Source of the DNA: DATARH01 sp963734125
GTDB lineage: Bacteria > Pseudomonadota > Alphaproteobacteria > ATCC43930 > CGMCC-115725
Length of the DNA stretch: 64,000 nucleotides
Reading direction: 5' to 3'
Assembly: GCA_963734125.1 (NCBI GenBank)
Contig: CAVTGB010000016.1
Span: 1 to 64,000, forward strand
Shown here: piece after piece, positions 26,163 to 35,165 of the stretch
Position numbering within the stretch: the stretch's first letter is position 1
How the letters are laid out: each line of letters starts with the position of its first letter
Position numbers and translations under genes: made by a program
The notes under the pieces: generated by a model
Told to the model about the DNA's origin: nothing
Databases searched by the model: none
What the model saw: only the letters and a program-made list of their open reading frames with translations

Positions 26163-27005
26163 TCAGGCGCCAATCCCATTGCCAATTCGCGAGATCAATC
26201 GCTCGCGCTCAATCAGCGCGGCGTCAATCGCCGCGGCAAGCGCGTTCAACCGCGCAATGTTTCCGTTCACTTTTGCTACCGAACGACGTTCCTGCTGCAG
26301 GTGGCTGATCCGCGCGACGATCGTGTCCAATTCAACCCACTCAAACGACAATGCCGTTTTCTCGCTGACCGACTCAAACGTGCGATCGCTTATCATGCCG
26401 GAAACGCCGATCATGGCATTGGGCGGTGTACGGGGCTCGTCGCCTTTAGCCACCGGCTCCGATTTAGACCCGTTGGTGACCTCGGCCTCTTCCTCCGCCG
26501 CACTCAACCGTCCCAGATCTCGGCTCAGCTCGGCGAATGCACGACTTGCGCGCAGGATGTAGCGGAGGCGGTGGCTCAGGACGAGCCAGTTGACCGGTTT
26601 TGGCACGAAGTCAGTCGCACCGGCTTCATAGGCGCGCACAATCGACGCGATGTCGTCGCGGCCCGTCGTCACCACGATGGGCACATCGACGGATCGAGCA
26701 TGGCGGCGCAGTTCGCGGCACAGCTCGTACCCGTCCATGCGCGGCATCATCAGGTCGACGAGAAGTAGGTCGGGGCGGTGCTCTTCGTACAGCTGGCAGC
26801 CCTCCACGCCATCGACGGCCTCGATCACCTCGAAGCCCTTATCCTCCAGTGCCGCGCGCATCAGCAGCCGCTGGCCCGGATCATCATCAACGATGAGGAT
26901 CGATGCAGTCGGGCCAGTTTCGGCCTTGTCCATCGGCGGCTCCAACGCGCTGTGACGCGCGTCATCCATTGGCGTGCTTGAATTTGCCGCTAAATCCTGT
27001 GCCAT
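26163..27005 (-). CDS. Response regulator: receiver domain plus helical C-terminus
   Basis: 280 residues. The receiver runs about 35-155: acidic pair D40-D42 (ILIVDDDPGQ), phospho-acceptor D84 (LLLVDLMMPRMDGYE), T113/T114 and K136 (DFVPKPVNW). The C-terminal 120 residues hold no DNA-binding or enzymatic domain I recognise; they are helical with ELDTIVARISHLQQERRSVA near the end. The receiver subtype (MMPRMDGYELCRELR ... GATDFVPKP) is that found in PleD-like proteins. A sensor kinase is not adjacent. The start could also be M26 (ATG 26930), which sits directly before the receiver. Confidence 0.82.
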   Translation of the reverse strand: MAQDLAANSSTPMDDARHSALEPPMDKAETGPTASILIVDDDPGQRLLMRAALEDKGFEVIEAVDGVEGCQLYEEHRPDLLLVDLMMPRMDGYELCRELRRHARSVDVPIVVTTGRDDIASIVRAYEAGATDFVPKPVNWLVLSHRLRYILRASRAFAELSRDLGRLSAAEEEAEVTNGSKSEPVAKGDEPRTPPNAMIGVSGMISDRTFESVSEKTALSFEWVELDTIVARISHLQQERRSVAKVNGNIARLNALAAAIDAALIERERLISRIGNGIGA

Positions 27006-27154
27006 TCCGCACGTCGTCCAATCCGTTTTTTGGGCGATGCGATCGTCGGCTTTATTGGTTTAACTTTGGTGAACAACGGGGTCGCGGCACCCTCTGCCGC
27101 CACACCGGACGTCTCGACGTCTCGTTCGCCTCTTCGCCGCGGGGCGGCGGAATT

Positions 27155-29164
27155 CTAAACGTCGAGGTCGCGGGCGAATCTGGCGTTCTTCTGGATATAG
27201 TCGAAGCGTAGTTCGGGGCGGCGGCCCATCAGCGTCTCGACCAGCTGTTCGGTGCGGGTGAACCCGGGATCGGGAGTGAGGCTCGCCGCCGCATCGGCCT
27301 TGGACGGCACCTTCACGCGCAACAGCGTGCGCTCTTTGGGGTCCATCGTCGTCTGGCGCAGATAGCGCGCCGGCATCTCGCCCAATCCCTTGAACCGGCT
27401 GATTTCAACCTTGCCGCGCCCGGGGAACGCGGTTTCCAGCAGGTGCTCGCGATGGGCATCGTCCCGCGCGTAATGCGTCAGCTCGCCCTGGGTCAGCCGG
27501 TAGAGCGGCGGCGCGGCGAGGAAGAGGTGGCCGTTGTCGACGAGCTTCGACATCTCGCGGAAAAAGAACGTCATCAGGAGTGAGGCGATATGGGCGCCGT
27601 CGACATCGGCATCGGTCATGATGATGACCCGCTCGTAGCGCAGCGCCTCTTCGCGATATTGGGCGCCGGTACCGCAGCCCAAAGCGAGGACGATGTCGGA
27701 GAGTTCCTGGTTGGCCCGCATCTTGTCAGAGGAGGCGCTGGCGACATTGAGGATCTTGCCCCGGAGCGGCAGGATCGCCTGGGTCTCGCGGTCGCGCGCT
27801 TGTTTGGCCGAGCCGCCGGCGCTGTCGCCTTCGACGAGGAAGATCTCGGTGCCCTGCGCGCTCTCGCAGGTGCAGTCGGCGAGCTTGCCGGGCAGGCGCA
27901 ACTTCCGCGTCGCGCTCTTTCGCGACATCTCCTTCTGCTGGCGCCGGCGCTGGCGCTCGTCGGCGCGCTCGGCGATGCGGTCGAGGAGCGCCTTGCTCGT
28001 TGCCGGGTCGGCGCTGAGCCAATGGTCGAAATGGTCGCGCACCGCGCCTTCGACCAGCCGCGCCGCCTCGGCCGAGGCCAGCCGCTCCTTGGTCTGGCCC
28101 TGGAATTGCGGGTCGCGCAGAAACACCGACAAGAGCATCGCCACCCCGGCGGTGACATCCTCCCCGGTCGCGCCGGCGATGCGGCGGTTGCCGACGAGTT
28201 CGCCGTAGGCCTTGATGCCGCGGGTCAGCGCGTTGCGCAGCCCGGCTTCGTGGGTGCCCCCTTCGGGCGTCGGGATGGTGTTGCAATAGGAGTGGCAAAA
28301 GCCGTCTTCCTCGTCCTCGGGCCACACCGCCGCCCATTCGACGCGGCCGCCGCCCTGAAGCTCGGCTTGCCCCAGAAACGGCCGCGGCGTCAGGAGGTCG
28401 CGCCCATCGAGGGTGGCCCCGAGGAAATCGCCGAGCCCGCCCGGAAAATGCAGCCGCGCCTCCACCGGCACGCCGTCGGGCCGCGGCAGCGAGGGATCGC
28501 AGCGCCAGCGGATCTCGACGCCGCGGAACAGATAGGCCTTGGAGCGCGCCATCCGATAAAGGAGCGCCGGACGAAACCCCGCATCGCCGAAAATCTCGGG
28601 GTCGGGATGAAAGCCGAGGGTCGTGCCGCGCCGATTGTTGACCGGGCCCAAATCCTCGACCGGACCCAGGGCGACGCCGCGGCAGTAGCATTGCCGCCAC
28701 AGCCGGCGATCGCGCGCCACCTCTACTTCGAGCGCATCGGAGAGCGCATTGACCACCGAGATCCCGACGCCGTGCAGCCCGCCCGAGGTCTTGTAGGCGT
28801 CACCGCCGAACTTGCCGCCCGAGTGCAGCATCGTCAGGACGATTTCGAGTGCGGACTTCTTCGGGAATCGGGGATGCGGATCGACCGGAATGCCGCGGCC
28901 GTTATCGCGCACCGTGACCCAGCCCTGGGCGGAGAGCTCCAATTCGATACGGCTGGCAAAGCCGGCCACCGCCTCGTCCATCGCATTGTCGAGGGCTTCC
29001 GCGGCGAGATGATGGAGCCCGCGCTCATCGGTGCCGCCGACATACATGCCGGGGCGGCGGCGCACCGGTTCGAGGCCCTCGAGAACCTCAATATCCTTGG
29101 CGGAATAGCTGTCGGCGGTATGATTGGCACCGGAAGGCGCGAGGCCGTCGAAAAGATCTGCCAT
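27155..29164 (-). CDS. parE: DNA topoisomerase IV subunit B
   Basis: 669 residues. GHKL ATPase motifs: EALDNAMDEAVAGFA, VRDNGRGIPVDPHP, TSGGLHGVGISVVNALSD. The Toprim region has LVEGDSAGGSAKQARDRETQ, GCGTGAQYREEALRYERVII and MTDADVDGAHIASLLMTFFF. The length and the short C-terminus mark ParE rather than GyrB. It pairs with ParC (absent here) to decatenate chromosomes. ATG 29164 starts MADLFDGLAPSG, as in other alphaproteobacterial ParE; a longer frame upstream is not homologous. Confidence 0.93.
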   Translation of the reverse strand: MADLFDGLAPSGANHTADSYSAKDIEVLEGLEPVRRRPGMYVGGTDERGLHHLAAEALDNAMDEAVAGFASRIELELSAQGWVTVRDNGRGIPVDPHPRFPKKSALEIVLTMLHSGGKFGGDAYKTSGGLHGVGISVVNALSDALEVEVARDRRLWRQCYCRGVALGPVEDLGPVNNRRGTTLGFHPDPEIFGDAGFRPALLYRMARSKAYLFRGVEIRWRCDPSLPRPDGVPVEARLHFPGGLGDFLGATLDGRDLLTPRPFLGQAELQGGGRVEWAAVWPEDEEDGFCHSYCNTIPTPEGGTHEAGLRNALTRGIKAYGELVGNRRIAGATGEDVTAGVAMLLSVFLRDPQFQGQTKERLASAEAARLVEGAVRDHFDHWLSADPATSKALLDRIAERADERQRRRQQKEMSRKSATRKLRLPGKLADCTCESAQGTEIFLVEGDSAGGSAKQARDRETQAILPLRGKILNVASASSDKMRANQELSDIVLALGCGTGAQYREEALRYERVIIMTDADVDGAHIASLLMTFFFREMSKLVDNGHLFLAAPPLYRLTQGELTHYARDDAHREHLLETAFPGRGKVEISRFKGLGEMPARYLRQTTMDPKERTLLRVKVPSKADAAASLTPDPGFTRTEQLVETLMGRRPELRFDYIQKNARFARDLDV

Positions 29165-29311
29165 GGCCCGATTATAGGAAGCCTTGCACCAGGCGCAAGC
29201 AGGATGCAGTATACTCATCATGGTCAACAACAATATGTTGGGTAACGAAGGGCATAGGTCAACCGAGGCGGAAGCTGGGATGGAACCGAACTTGCTGCGC
29301 CGCAATTCACG

Positions 29312-29518
29312 ATGATGATGACCAACGAGCGCAAGATCTGGGAGGCCGCGATGCTGCTGGTGCGACGGCACGGCAGCGACGCCATCGCGGTCGCCGAGAG
29401 CGAGGCCGAGCGGTTGCGCACCGGCGATGCATTGACCTGCGTCGTGTGGTGCTGGATCGCGCGGTCGACCGCCGAGCTCTTACGCCCGGTACCGGAAGCC
29501 GGCGAGCGGGTGCATTAG
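29312..29518 (+). CDS. Small DUF6961-like protein
   Basis: 68 residues: MMMTNERKIWEAAMLLVRRH, GSDAIAVAESEAERLRTGDA, then CVVWCWIARSTAELL. The pattern (helix with E..W.aA..v...HG..A...v......l...gd......W..ia.a...L) is that of the DUF6961 family of short alphaproteobacterial proteins. The ribosome site is weak. Divergent from parE. Function unknown. Confidence 0.6.
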   Translation: MMMTNERKIWEAAMLLVRRHGSDAIAVAESEAERLRTGDALTCVVWCWIARSTAELLRPVPEAGERVH

Positions 29519-29613
29519 CACCCCACCGGAACGACGATTGCGCGGCCACTTCACGACAGGCCCGGCGCGCGCGATAGTGTGGCCTGGTGCAACCGGCTCA
29601 ATGAGGCGCGATC

Positions 29614-30111
29614 ATGGCAGAGGGTTTTTTCGGCCGTTTAGGCGGCCGTGGCCAATCATCGAGCAAGACGGCAGCGAAACCCGGGGAAAAGACTTTCGAG
29701 GTCGCGCTCGACGATGCGGAATGGCGCAAGCGGCTGAGCCCCCCGGCCTACCACGTGCTGCGCGAGCACGGTACCGAGCGCGCCGGAACGAGCCCGCTCG
29801 ACAAGGAGTACGGCGCCGGGATCTATCATTGCGCCGGGTGCGGACAACCGCTGTTCGACGCCAGCACCAAGTTCAATAGCCGCACCGGCTGGCCGAGTTT
29901 CTGGGCGCCTATCGAGGGTTCGGTCGAAACCACCAGCGACCGCAGCTTTTTCATGGTGCGCACCGAAGTGCACTGCCAGCGTTGCGGTGGGCATCTCGGC
30001 CATGTCTTCGACGACGGGCCGAAGCCCACCGGTCAGCGCTATTGCATGAACGGGGTGTCGCTCGAGTTTCACCCCGGCGAGAGCGATCAGACGCCGCCAG
30101 ACAAATCCTGA
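29614..30111 (+). CDS. msrB: Peptide methionine (R)-S-oxide reductase MsrB
   Basis: 165 residues. Zn-binding pairs C73-x2-C76 (YHCAGCGQPLFD) and C121-x2-C124 (HCQRCGGHLGHVF); catalytic C144 in GQRYCMNGVSLEF. Reduces methionine-R-sulfoxide in proteins using thioredoxin. The first 25 residues are a Gly/Ser-rich extension without a clear signal peptide. ATG 29614 follows GAGGCG. Stands alone. Confidence 0.93.
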   Translation: MAEGFFGRLGGRGQSSSKTAAKPGEKTFEVALDDAEWRKRLSPPAYHVLREHGTERAGTSPLDKEYGAGIYHCAGCGQPLFDASTKFNSRTGWPSFWAPIEGSVETTSDRSFFMVRTEVHCQRCGGHLGHVFDDGPKPTGQRYCMNGVSLEFHPGESDQTPPDKS

Positions 30112-30131
30112 TTCCGGCCTAAGCCGCGCGC

Positions 30132-30469
30132 TTACACTGCATCCGGCCCGCGCTCGCCGGTTCGGATCCGCACCGCCTCCTCGATGGCGAGGACAAAGAT
30201 CTTGCCATCGCCGATCTTGTCGGTCTTCGCGGCTTGCTGGATCGCCTCTATAGCACGCGTGGCGAGGGTCTCCTCGACCACCACCTCGATTTTGACCTTG
30301 GAGAGGAAGTCGATCACTATTCGGCGCCGCGATAGACTTCAGTGTGGCCCTTCTGGTGGCCGACCCCCCTCACCTCGCTGATGGTCATCCCGGTGATACC
30401 GATCTCGCTCAGCGCAGCTTTCACCTCATCGAGCCTGAACGGCTTGATGATCGCCTCGATTTTCTTCAT
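30132..30469 (-). pseudogene. glnK: P-II nitrogen regulator (GlnK-like), single-base deletion at Tyr51
   Basis: From ATG 30469: MKKIEAIIKPFRLDEVKAAL ... GHTEVYRGAE50, then TAG at 30319-30317. Inserting one T in that codon gives Tyr51, the uridylylation site, and continues VIDFLSKVKIEVVVEETLAT to ERGPDAV and the stop at 30132. The 338-bp length is exactly one short of a 112-residue gene. GlnK proteins sense 2-oxoglutarate and ATP/ADP and plug AmtB. The downstream part alone is open from an ATG at 30317 but would lack the ATP site and half the T-loop. Own sigma-54 promoter; amtB genes lie upstream beyond a porin. Error or true loss is undecided. Confidence 0.85.
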
Positions 30470-30507
30470 CGCCTCACCATTGGCAGGCCCATGCGCCTTT
30501 CATCCCG

Positions 30508-30523
30508 CGCATGAACCGTGCCA
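30508..30523 (-). promoter_or_regulatory. Sigma-54 (RpoN) promoter of the glnK-like gene
   Basis: Minus strand TGGCACGGTTCATGCG: perfect -24 TGGCACG, correct spacing, -12 GC in ATGCG. The start point would be about 30 bp ahead of the ATG at 30469. Fits NtrC-dependent expression under nitrogen limitation. Confidence 0.7.
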
Positions 30524-30579
30524 AAGGCTGCCGTCGTTGACCCCCGGGGACCCGGTTTTGTCTGTCCTCGCCTCGCGTC

Positions 30580-31842
30580 CTAGAACACGATGCCGGTTTC
30601 GATGAGAAACCTCGCCTGGGTGCTCGTGCCGCCGCTGGTCCCGAATCCGAAGCCTTTGGTAAAGCTGGTCAGATCCACGAGCGAGGCTTCACCGCGCAGA
30701 AAATAGATCCCGTTCTGGTAGGTCGGGGTCAGGGTGAACGACATCGCCGAGCTGCCGGGACCGTAGCCGAGGGGGCCAGAGCCGCCGACGGTTCCGGCCC
30801 CGCTCGACCCGATATACTCCCAGCGCCCGGCCAGGTTGACGTTGTCGTTGATCGAATAATTGGCGAGGACCGCACCGCCGAACGTCGAGGATGATACCAA
30901 GGCCGGTAGAAAGGCCTTATCGGAGTCGGTCTGGCTGTATTGGATATAGGGAGTGATCGTCCAGGGCGCGGCATTGTAGGTGTAGGCGGCTTCGATCATC
31001 ATGCTGTTGTTGAATTCCGGTGCCGCGGGGGTCGCCGGCGGCCCGGCCGAGGTGACGCGGCTGACCGGCCCCATGCCGGCGAGAACGAACGAATTGGCGG
31101 GATCGACCGTCCATGTCGCCGAGCCGGACAGGTAGTTGTATTGCCCGCTGTAAAAGCCGTCGTTCAGCGAAAAGGCCCAGGCCACCGGACCCGTCGTCAA
31201 ATTGGCCTGGACGCCCTGGTTGACGATGTTTTCCTGGTTCCACAACAGGCCGCGCTCGATGTTCATGTTCTGGAAGGTAAACGCGGATTCGGCGCCCATC
31301 AGGGTCGGCAACTTGCCGCCCTGGACATTGAAACTGTCGTTGAAGACGATCTTGCCCCAGGCCACCGGCAGCCCGCCGAAGGTGCCGTTTACCGTGGTCG
31401 ACATCTTGGTGTAGGGGACGCTGACAGTCGGGAACGAATAAATTCCGGGTTCGACGAAGAACTGGAACCACCCCGAGGTGGTTTGCAGGATGGCCTGGGC
31501 GTTGCTGATGTCGAGATTGCCGCCTTTATTGCCGAAGACGGGATCGGTCTGGCCCAATACAAGGCCGCTGACCGCGCCGGTTACGTACATCGGACCGAAA
31601 AACGGCGTAACATCGAGGTGCATCGGGTCCGGGTTGGCGACGAGGGGTCCCGCCATCGACGGGTTGGTCATCGCGTTCGAGGTCGGCGCTGCGGGCGCCG
31701 CCGCGGCCGGTGCGCCTGGTGCGGGCGCCGCGGCGGGCGGCGGTTGCTGCGCCCACGCAGCGCCATCGGCGCCCAGCTGCCACGCCGCCGCGACGAGGCA
31801 AGCGGCCGCCAGTCGCAAACCGGTCCAGAACGGTGATCTCAT
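30580..31842 (-). CDS. Outer-membrane beta-barrel protein (porin-like)
   Basis: 420 residues: signal peptide to about residue 31 (GAAWA/QQP), a Pro/Ala linker to about 55, then a long run of alternating amphipathic strands (for example GGLPVAWGKIVFNDSFNVQG, NTEFNNSMMIEAAYTYN-like segments) ending in Phe (FLIETGIVF), as barrel proteins do. It resembles the BBP2/OmpL-type porins of alphaproteobacteria. Its position between ammonium transporters and the P-II gene suggests uptake of a nitrogen compound across the outer membrane, which is inference. AGGGGAC precedes the ATG. Confidence 0.72.
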   Translation of the reverse strand: MRSPFWTGLRLAAACLVAAAWQLGADGAAWAQQPPPAAAPAPGAPAAAAPAAPTSNAMTNPSMAGPLVANPDPMHLDVTPFFGPMYVTGAVSGLVLGQTDPVFGNKGGNLDISNAQAILQTTSGWFQFFVEPGIYSFPTVSVPYTKMSTTVNGTFGGLPVAWGKIVFNDSFNVQGGKLPTLMGAESAFTFQNMNIERGLLWNQENIVNQGVQANLTTGPVAWAFSLNDGFYSGQYNYLSGSATWTVDPANSFVLAGMGPVSRVTSAGPPATPAAPEFNNSMMIEAAYTYNAAPWTITPYIQYSQTDSDKAFLPALVSSSTFGGAVLANYSINDNVNLAGRWEYIGSSGAGTVGGSGPLGYGPGSSAMSFTLTPTYQNGIYFLRGEASLVDLTSFTKGFGFGTSGGTSTQARFLIETGIVF

Positions 31843-32054
31843 CGAGTTCGTCCCCTGTTAAACTGCCGGAACCAAACGCCATTCGATCGCGCGAATAGCC
31901 ATGAGGGCATTATGCGGTCGGGGTCTTAGACACCGCCAGTAGATAAAGAAACAAGATCGCTGCATTGCGCTAAATCTAAAGAGCTCATTGGCAAAACCGC
32001 CACAGATCGCCCAGAAAATCGGCATTTTCGCGCCATCGCCGATGCAAGCGGTCG

Positions 32055-33386
32055 TCATTGTACGATCTCGCCGTGGATCGCGAGATCGAGCCCCTCGCGC
32101 TCAGTATCCAAATCGACCCGCAGGCCGATCGCCAGATCGACCAGCTTCAAGATGATCAACGACGCGATCGCGTCGTATGCGGCGGTGCAGGCGACGCCAT
32201 AGAGCTGGATCAGCACCTGGCGTGCATTGCCGTCAATGAGGCCGCTGTGGCCGGCGCCGCCGACCGCCGACACCGCGAGAACGCCGGTCAGAATCGCGCC
32301 GGTGGCGCCGCCGATCCCATGCACGCCGAAGGCGTCGAGGCTGTCGTCATAACCGAGCAGGTTTTTCAGGCCCGTCGCCCCCCAAAAACAGGCGGCCCCG
32401 GCCGCGATCCCGATGATCAAGGCGCCGCGCGGATCGACAAACCCCGACGCCGGGGTGATCGCCACCAGCCCGGCGACCGCGCCGGAAATGATGCCAAGGA
32501 CGCTCGGCTTGCCCCTCAACCCCCATTCGACAAACATCCAGGTCAAGGCGGCGGTCGCCGTGGCGATCTGGGTCACCGCCATCGCCATGCCGGCACTGCC
32601 GTTGGCCGCCGTCGCCGAGCCGGCGTTGAAGCCGAACCAGCCGACCCACAGGAGCGAGGCACCGATGACGCTGAAGACGAGGTTGTGCGGCGCCATGGGC
32701 TCCGTGCCATAGCCGCGCCGCCGGCCCATCACCAGGCAGGCCATCAGCCCCGCGACCCCGGAATTGATGTGCACCACGGTGCCGCCGGCGAAATCGAGGA
32801 TCCCGGCGTCATTGAGAAAGCCGCCCGGGCCCCACACCCAATGCGCGATCGGCGCGTAGACGACGACCGCCCACAGCCCGATAAACCACAACAGCGCGGA
32901 GAATTTCATGCGGTCGGCAAAGGCGCCGCAGATCAGCGCCGGAGTGATGATCGCGAACGTCATCTGGAAGCACATGTAGACCGATTCGGGGATGGTCTTG
33001 GCGAGGTCGTTGACCGAATCGATCGTCATTCCGTTCAGCATCAGGCGGCTGAAACCGCCGAAAAACGGTGTGCCGTCGGTGAACGCCATGCTGTAGCCGA
33101 CGATCGTCCACAGCACGGTGACAAGGCAGGTCACCGCAAAGCTCTGCATAACGGTGGCGAGCACGTTCTTCTTGCGCACCATGCCGCCGTAGAAGAGCGC
33201 CAGCCCGGGGATCGTCATCATCAGAACGAGCGCGGTCGAGGTCAGCATCCAGGCGGTATCGCCGCTGTCCAGCTTCGGCGCCGCGGCGGCCGGCGCCGCG
33301 GTTTGGGCCATCGCGGAGACGGCCCAAGCCGAGGCGAACAGCACCACGCCGACGAGGCGCCGGACCAGTCGGTTGACAAAGCGCAT
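32055..33386 (-). CDS. amtB: Ammonium transporter, AmtB type, with signal peptide
   Basis: 443 residues. A signal peptide (VGVVLFASAWAVSAMA) precedes eleven membrane helices. Key sites: SGDTAWMLTSTALVLMMTIP, PGLALFYGGMVRKKNVL, FADRMKF, and the pore His pair in GGTVVHINSGVAGL and DAFGVHGIGGATGAI. AmtB trimers conduct ammonium/ammonia into the cytoplasm and are closed by GlnK. Start ATG 33386 follows GGGGAGA. It is 137 bp downstream of another Amt gene on the same strand and may be read from that gene's promoter. Confidence 0.93.
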   Translation of the reverse strand: MRFVNRLVRRLVGVVLFASAWAVSAMAQTAAPAAAAPKLDSGDTAWMLTSTALVLMMTIPGLALFYGGMVRKKNVLATVMQSFAVTCLVTVLWTIVGYSMAFTDGTPFFGGFSRLMLNGMTIDSVNDLAKTIPESVYMCFQMTFAIITPALICGAFADRMKFSALLWFIGLWAVVVYAPIAHWVWGPGGFLNDAGILDFAGGTVVHINSGVAGLMACLVMGRRRGYGTEPMAPHNLVFSVIGASLLWVGWFGFNAGSATAANGSAGMAMAVTQIATATAALTWMFVEWGLRGKPSVLGIISGAVAGLVAITPASGFVDPRGALIIGIAAGAACFWGATGLKNLLGYDDSLDAFGVHGIGGATGAILTGVLAVSAVGGAGHSGLIDGNARQVLIQLYGVACTAAYDAIASLIILKLVDLAIGLRVDLDTEREGLDLAIHGEIVQ

Positions 33387-33523
33387 TCCCGGTCTCCCCG
33401 AACCCCGAGCGTGCGGCCCCCTGGTGGGGTGTCGCCGCTCGCTCATGCGACGCCGGGCATGCAACGCCGGGAAGCGGAACCCGCCTCCCGGCGCGCAACC
33501 CCCCAAAAGGCGATGCGGTCGGC

Positions 33524-34846
33524 CTATTCGCCTTCCACACCGATCGCATAGGCGGTTTCGCCGTGAACCGCGTCGTCGCCGACCATCAGCGTCGCCTCGT
33601 CCATGCGCAGCGGCACGAAGATCGAGATCACCTTGAGGATGATGAACGTCATGATCGCGTTGTAGGCGATGATGAACACCGCCGCCTCAAGCTGGTGGAG
33701 GAGCTGGAGACCCGTGTCGCCGTAGAGCAGACCCGTAACGCTGACCCCGGGCGCATCCTTGTCGGTGCCGATATATTCGAGCATGTCCGGGTTGGCGAGG
33801 ATGCCGACGAGCAGACCACCGGTCAGGCCGGCAACCCCGTGGGTCGAAAACACGCTCAGCGTATCGTCGACCTTCATCATGAACCGGGCCTTTTGCAGCT
33901 TGTTCATCGCCAACCACGGAATGATGCCGGCGACGATGCCGACGATGATGGCTCCCCAGCCATCGACGAAGCCGGCGGAGGGGGTGATCGCCACCAGGCC
34001 CGCGATCATGCCGTTGACCGCGCCGATGATCGACGGCTTGCCGTAGGCTATCTTGTCCATCAGGATCCAGACGATCAGCGCGACCGCCGTCGCGGTGTTG
34101 GTGTTGAGCACGGCGGCGCCGGCATCGGCGTTGGCGAAATAGGGATCGCCGCCGTTGAAGCCGTTCCAGCCCAGCCACAGAATGCCGGCGCCGATCAACG
34201 CCACTAATAGGCTATTGGGCGGAAAGTTATCGCGATCCGCTTGCAGGCGCGGCCCGATCACCGCCGCGGCGACGAACCCGGATGTGCCGGCGGCGAGATG
34301 GATCACGTAGCCGCCCGAAAAATCCTGTGCACCCAAGACCGAGAGCCAGCCGCCCCCCCACAGGCTGAACGCCCCGACCGTATAAACCAGGGTCATCCAC
34401 ACCGGGCAGAAGATCACCCACGCCGCGAAATTCATGCGGCCGAGCACCGAGCCCGCGAGGATGATCACCGTGATCGCGGCGAACACGAACTGGAAGAATA
34501 TCAAAGTGGCCATCGGGAAGGTCAGATCGGGCATGCCCGCGGCCGCGGCCGGTATGGTCGCCTGGCCCAAGGTAAAACTCGCCGAGGTTGCCAACATCGG
34601 TTTCCCGAGAAATGGAAACAGCTGTGGTCCGAATGCCATATTGTAGTCAAACAGGATCCATACCACCAAGACCGAAGCGAAGGCGTAGAAGCACATGAAG
34701 GCCGAATTGATTGCCCATTTTTTCTTGACGATGCCACCGTATAGCACCGCCAGTCCGGGTATACTTTGCAGGCCGACAAAAGTAGCTGCCGCCAACTGCC
34801 ATGCATTGTTTCCCGAATCTAGCCATTTAGGCGATGGTACGAGCAT
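33524..34846 (-). CDS. Second ammonium transporter, divergent Amt
   Basis: 440 residues from ATG 34846 (AGGGGAT upstream). No cleavable signal: it begins MLVPSPKWLDSGNNAWQLAA. The Amt core is clear (GLAVLYGGIVKKKWAINSAF, GRMNFAAWVIFCPVWMTLVY, IHLAAGTSGFVAAAVIG, STHGVAGLTGGLLVGI) with both pore His. Compared with its neighbour it lacks the signal peptide and differs in most loops, so the two are old paralogues, not a recent duplication. It is first in line behind a good sigma-54 promoter, making it nitrogen-regulated. Confidence 0.9.
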   Translation of the reverse strand: MLVPSPKWLDSGNNAWQLAAATFVGLQSIPGLAVLYGGIVKKKWAINSAFMCFYAFASVLVVWILFDYNMAFGPQLFPFLGKPMLATSASFTLGQATIPAAAAGMPDLTFPMATLIFFQFVFAAITVIILAGSVLGRMNFAAWVIFCPVWMTLVYTVGAFSLWGGGWLSVLGAQDFSGGYVIHLAAGTSGFVAAAVIGPRLQADRDNFPPNSLLVALIGAGILWLGWNGFNGGDPYFANADAGAAVLNTNTATAVALIVWILMDKIAYGKPSIIGAVNGMIAGLVAITPSAGFVDGWGAIIVGIVAGIIPWLAMNKLQKARFMMKVDDTLSVFSTHGVAGLTGGLLVGILANPDMLEYIGTDKDAPGVSVTGLLYGDTGLQLLHQLEAAVFIIAYNAIMTFIILKVISIFVPLRMDEATLMVGDDAVHGETAYAIGVEGE

Positions 34847-34940
34847 TGATTTATCCCCTGTTTCCTCTGCCGCGACGACGCTCACAACCCGCGGTACAAG
34901 AACGTCGGGCCGATTGAGCGGACCAAGCGAGATTGGTGAA

Positions 34941-34956
34941 GGCAAGAGGCATGCCA
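34941..34956 (-). promoter_or_regulatory. Sigma-54 (RpoN) promoter of the amt gene
   Basis: Minus strand TGGCATGCCTCTTGCC: TGGCA at -24, correct spacing, TTGC at -12. It reads toward the ATG at 34846, leaving a leader of about 80 bases. Confidence 0.65.
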
Positions 34957-35069
34957 GACGAATGGCCCCCGGGGAATTGGCGGCTGAGCACGGCCCTTTT
35001 TGGGTTGCCGATCCCCCGCTCAAATCGCGAGGACGCGAACTGCACACGAATTAGGCAAACCCGGTGGCC

Positions 35070-35121
35070 CGGCTTATCGCAGCAGCCCCGGCTTATCGCA
35101 GCAGCCCGGCTTATCGCAGCG
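35070..35121. repeat. Short tandem repeat, three copies of 18-19 bp
   Basis: CGGCTTATCGCAGCAGCCC occurs at 35070 and 35089, and a third copy starting at 35107 is cut short (CGGCTTATCGCAGCG). Upstream of the small exported protein. Confidence 0.85.
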
Positions 35122-35165
35122 TGGCTGCTTTGCAGGGAGCCCGGATTTTGGGTATGCATCGGCGC

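Larger units (their letters stand above)
34847..35165. other. 319-bp region: sigma-54 promoter and short tandem repeat
   Basis: Divergent spacer between the amt gene (minus) and a small exported protein (plus). It contains the RpoN promoter at 34941-34956 and three copies of a short repeat at 35070-35121. No other coding frame with support is seen. Confidence 0.6.

Noticed and set aside
27590..29245. 551-residue open frame antisense to parE
   Set aside because: Shadow of ParE; the real gene shows all GHKL and Toprim motifs.
32040..32060. Sigma-54 promoter upstream of the porin gene
   Set aside because: Near-matches in the 212-bp gap had the GG and GC elements at wrong spacing.
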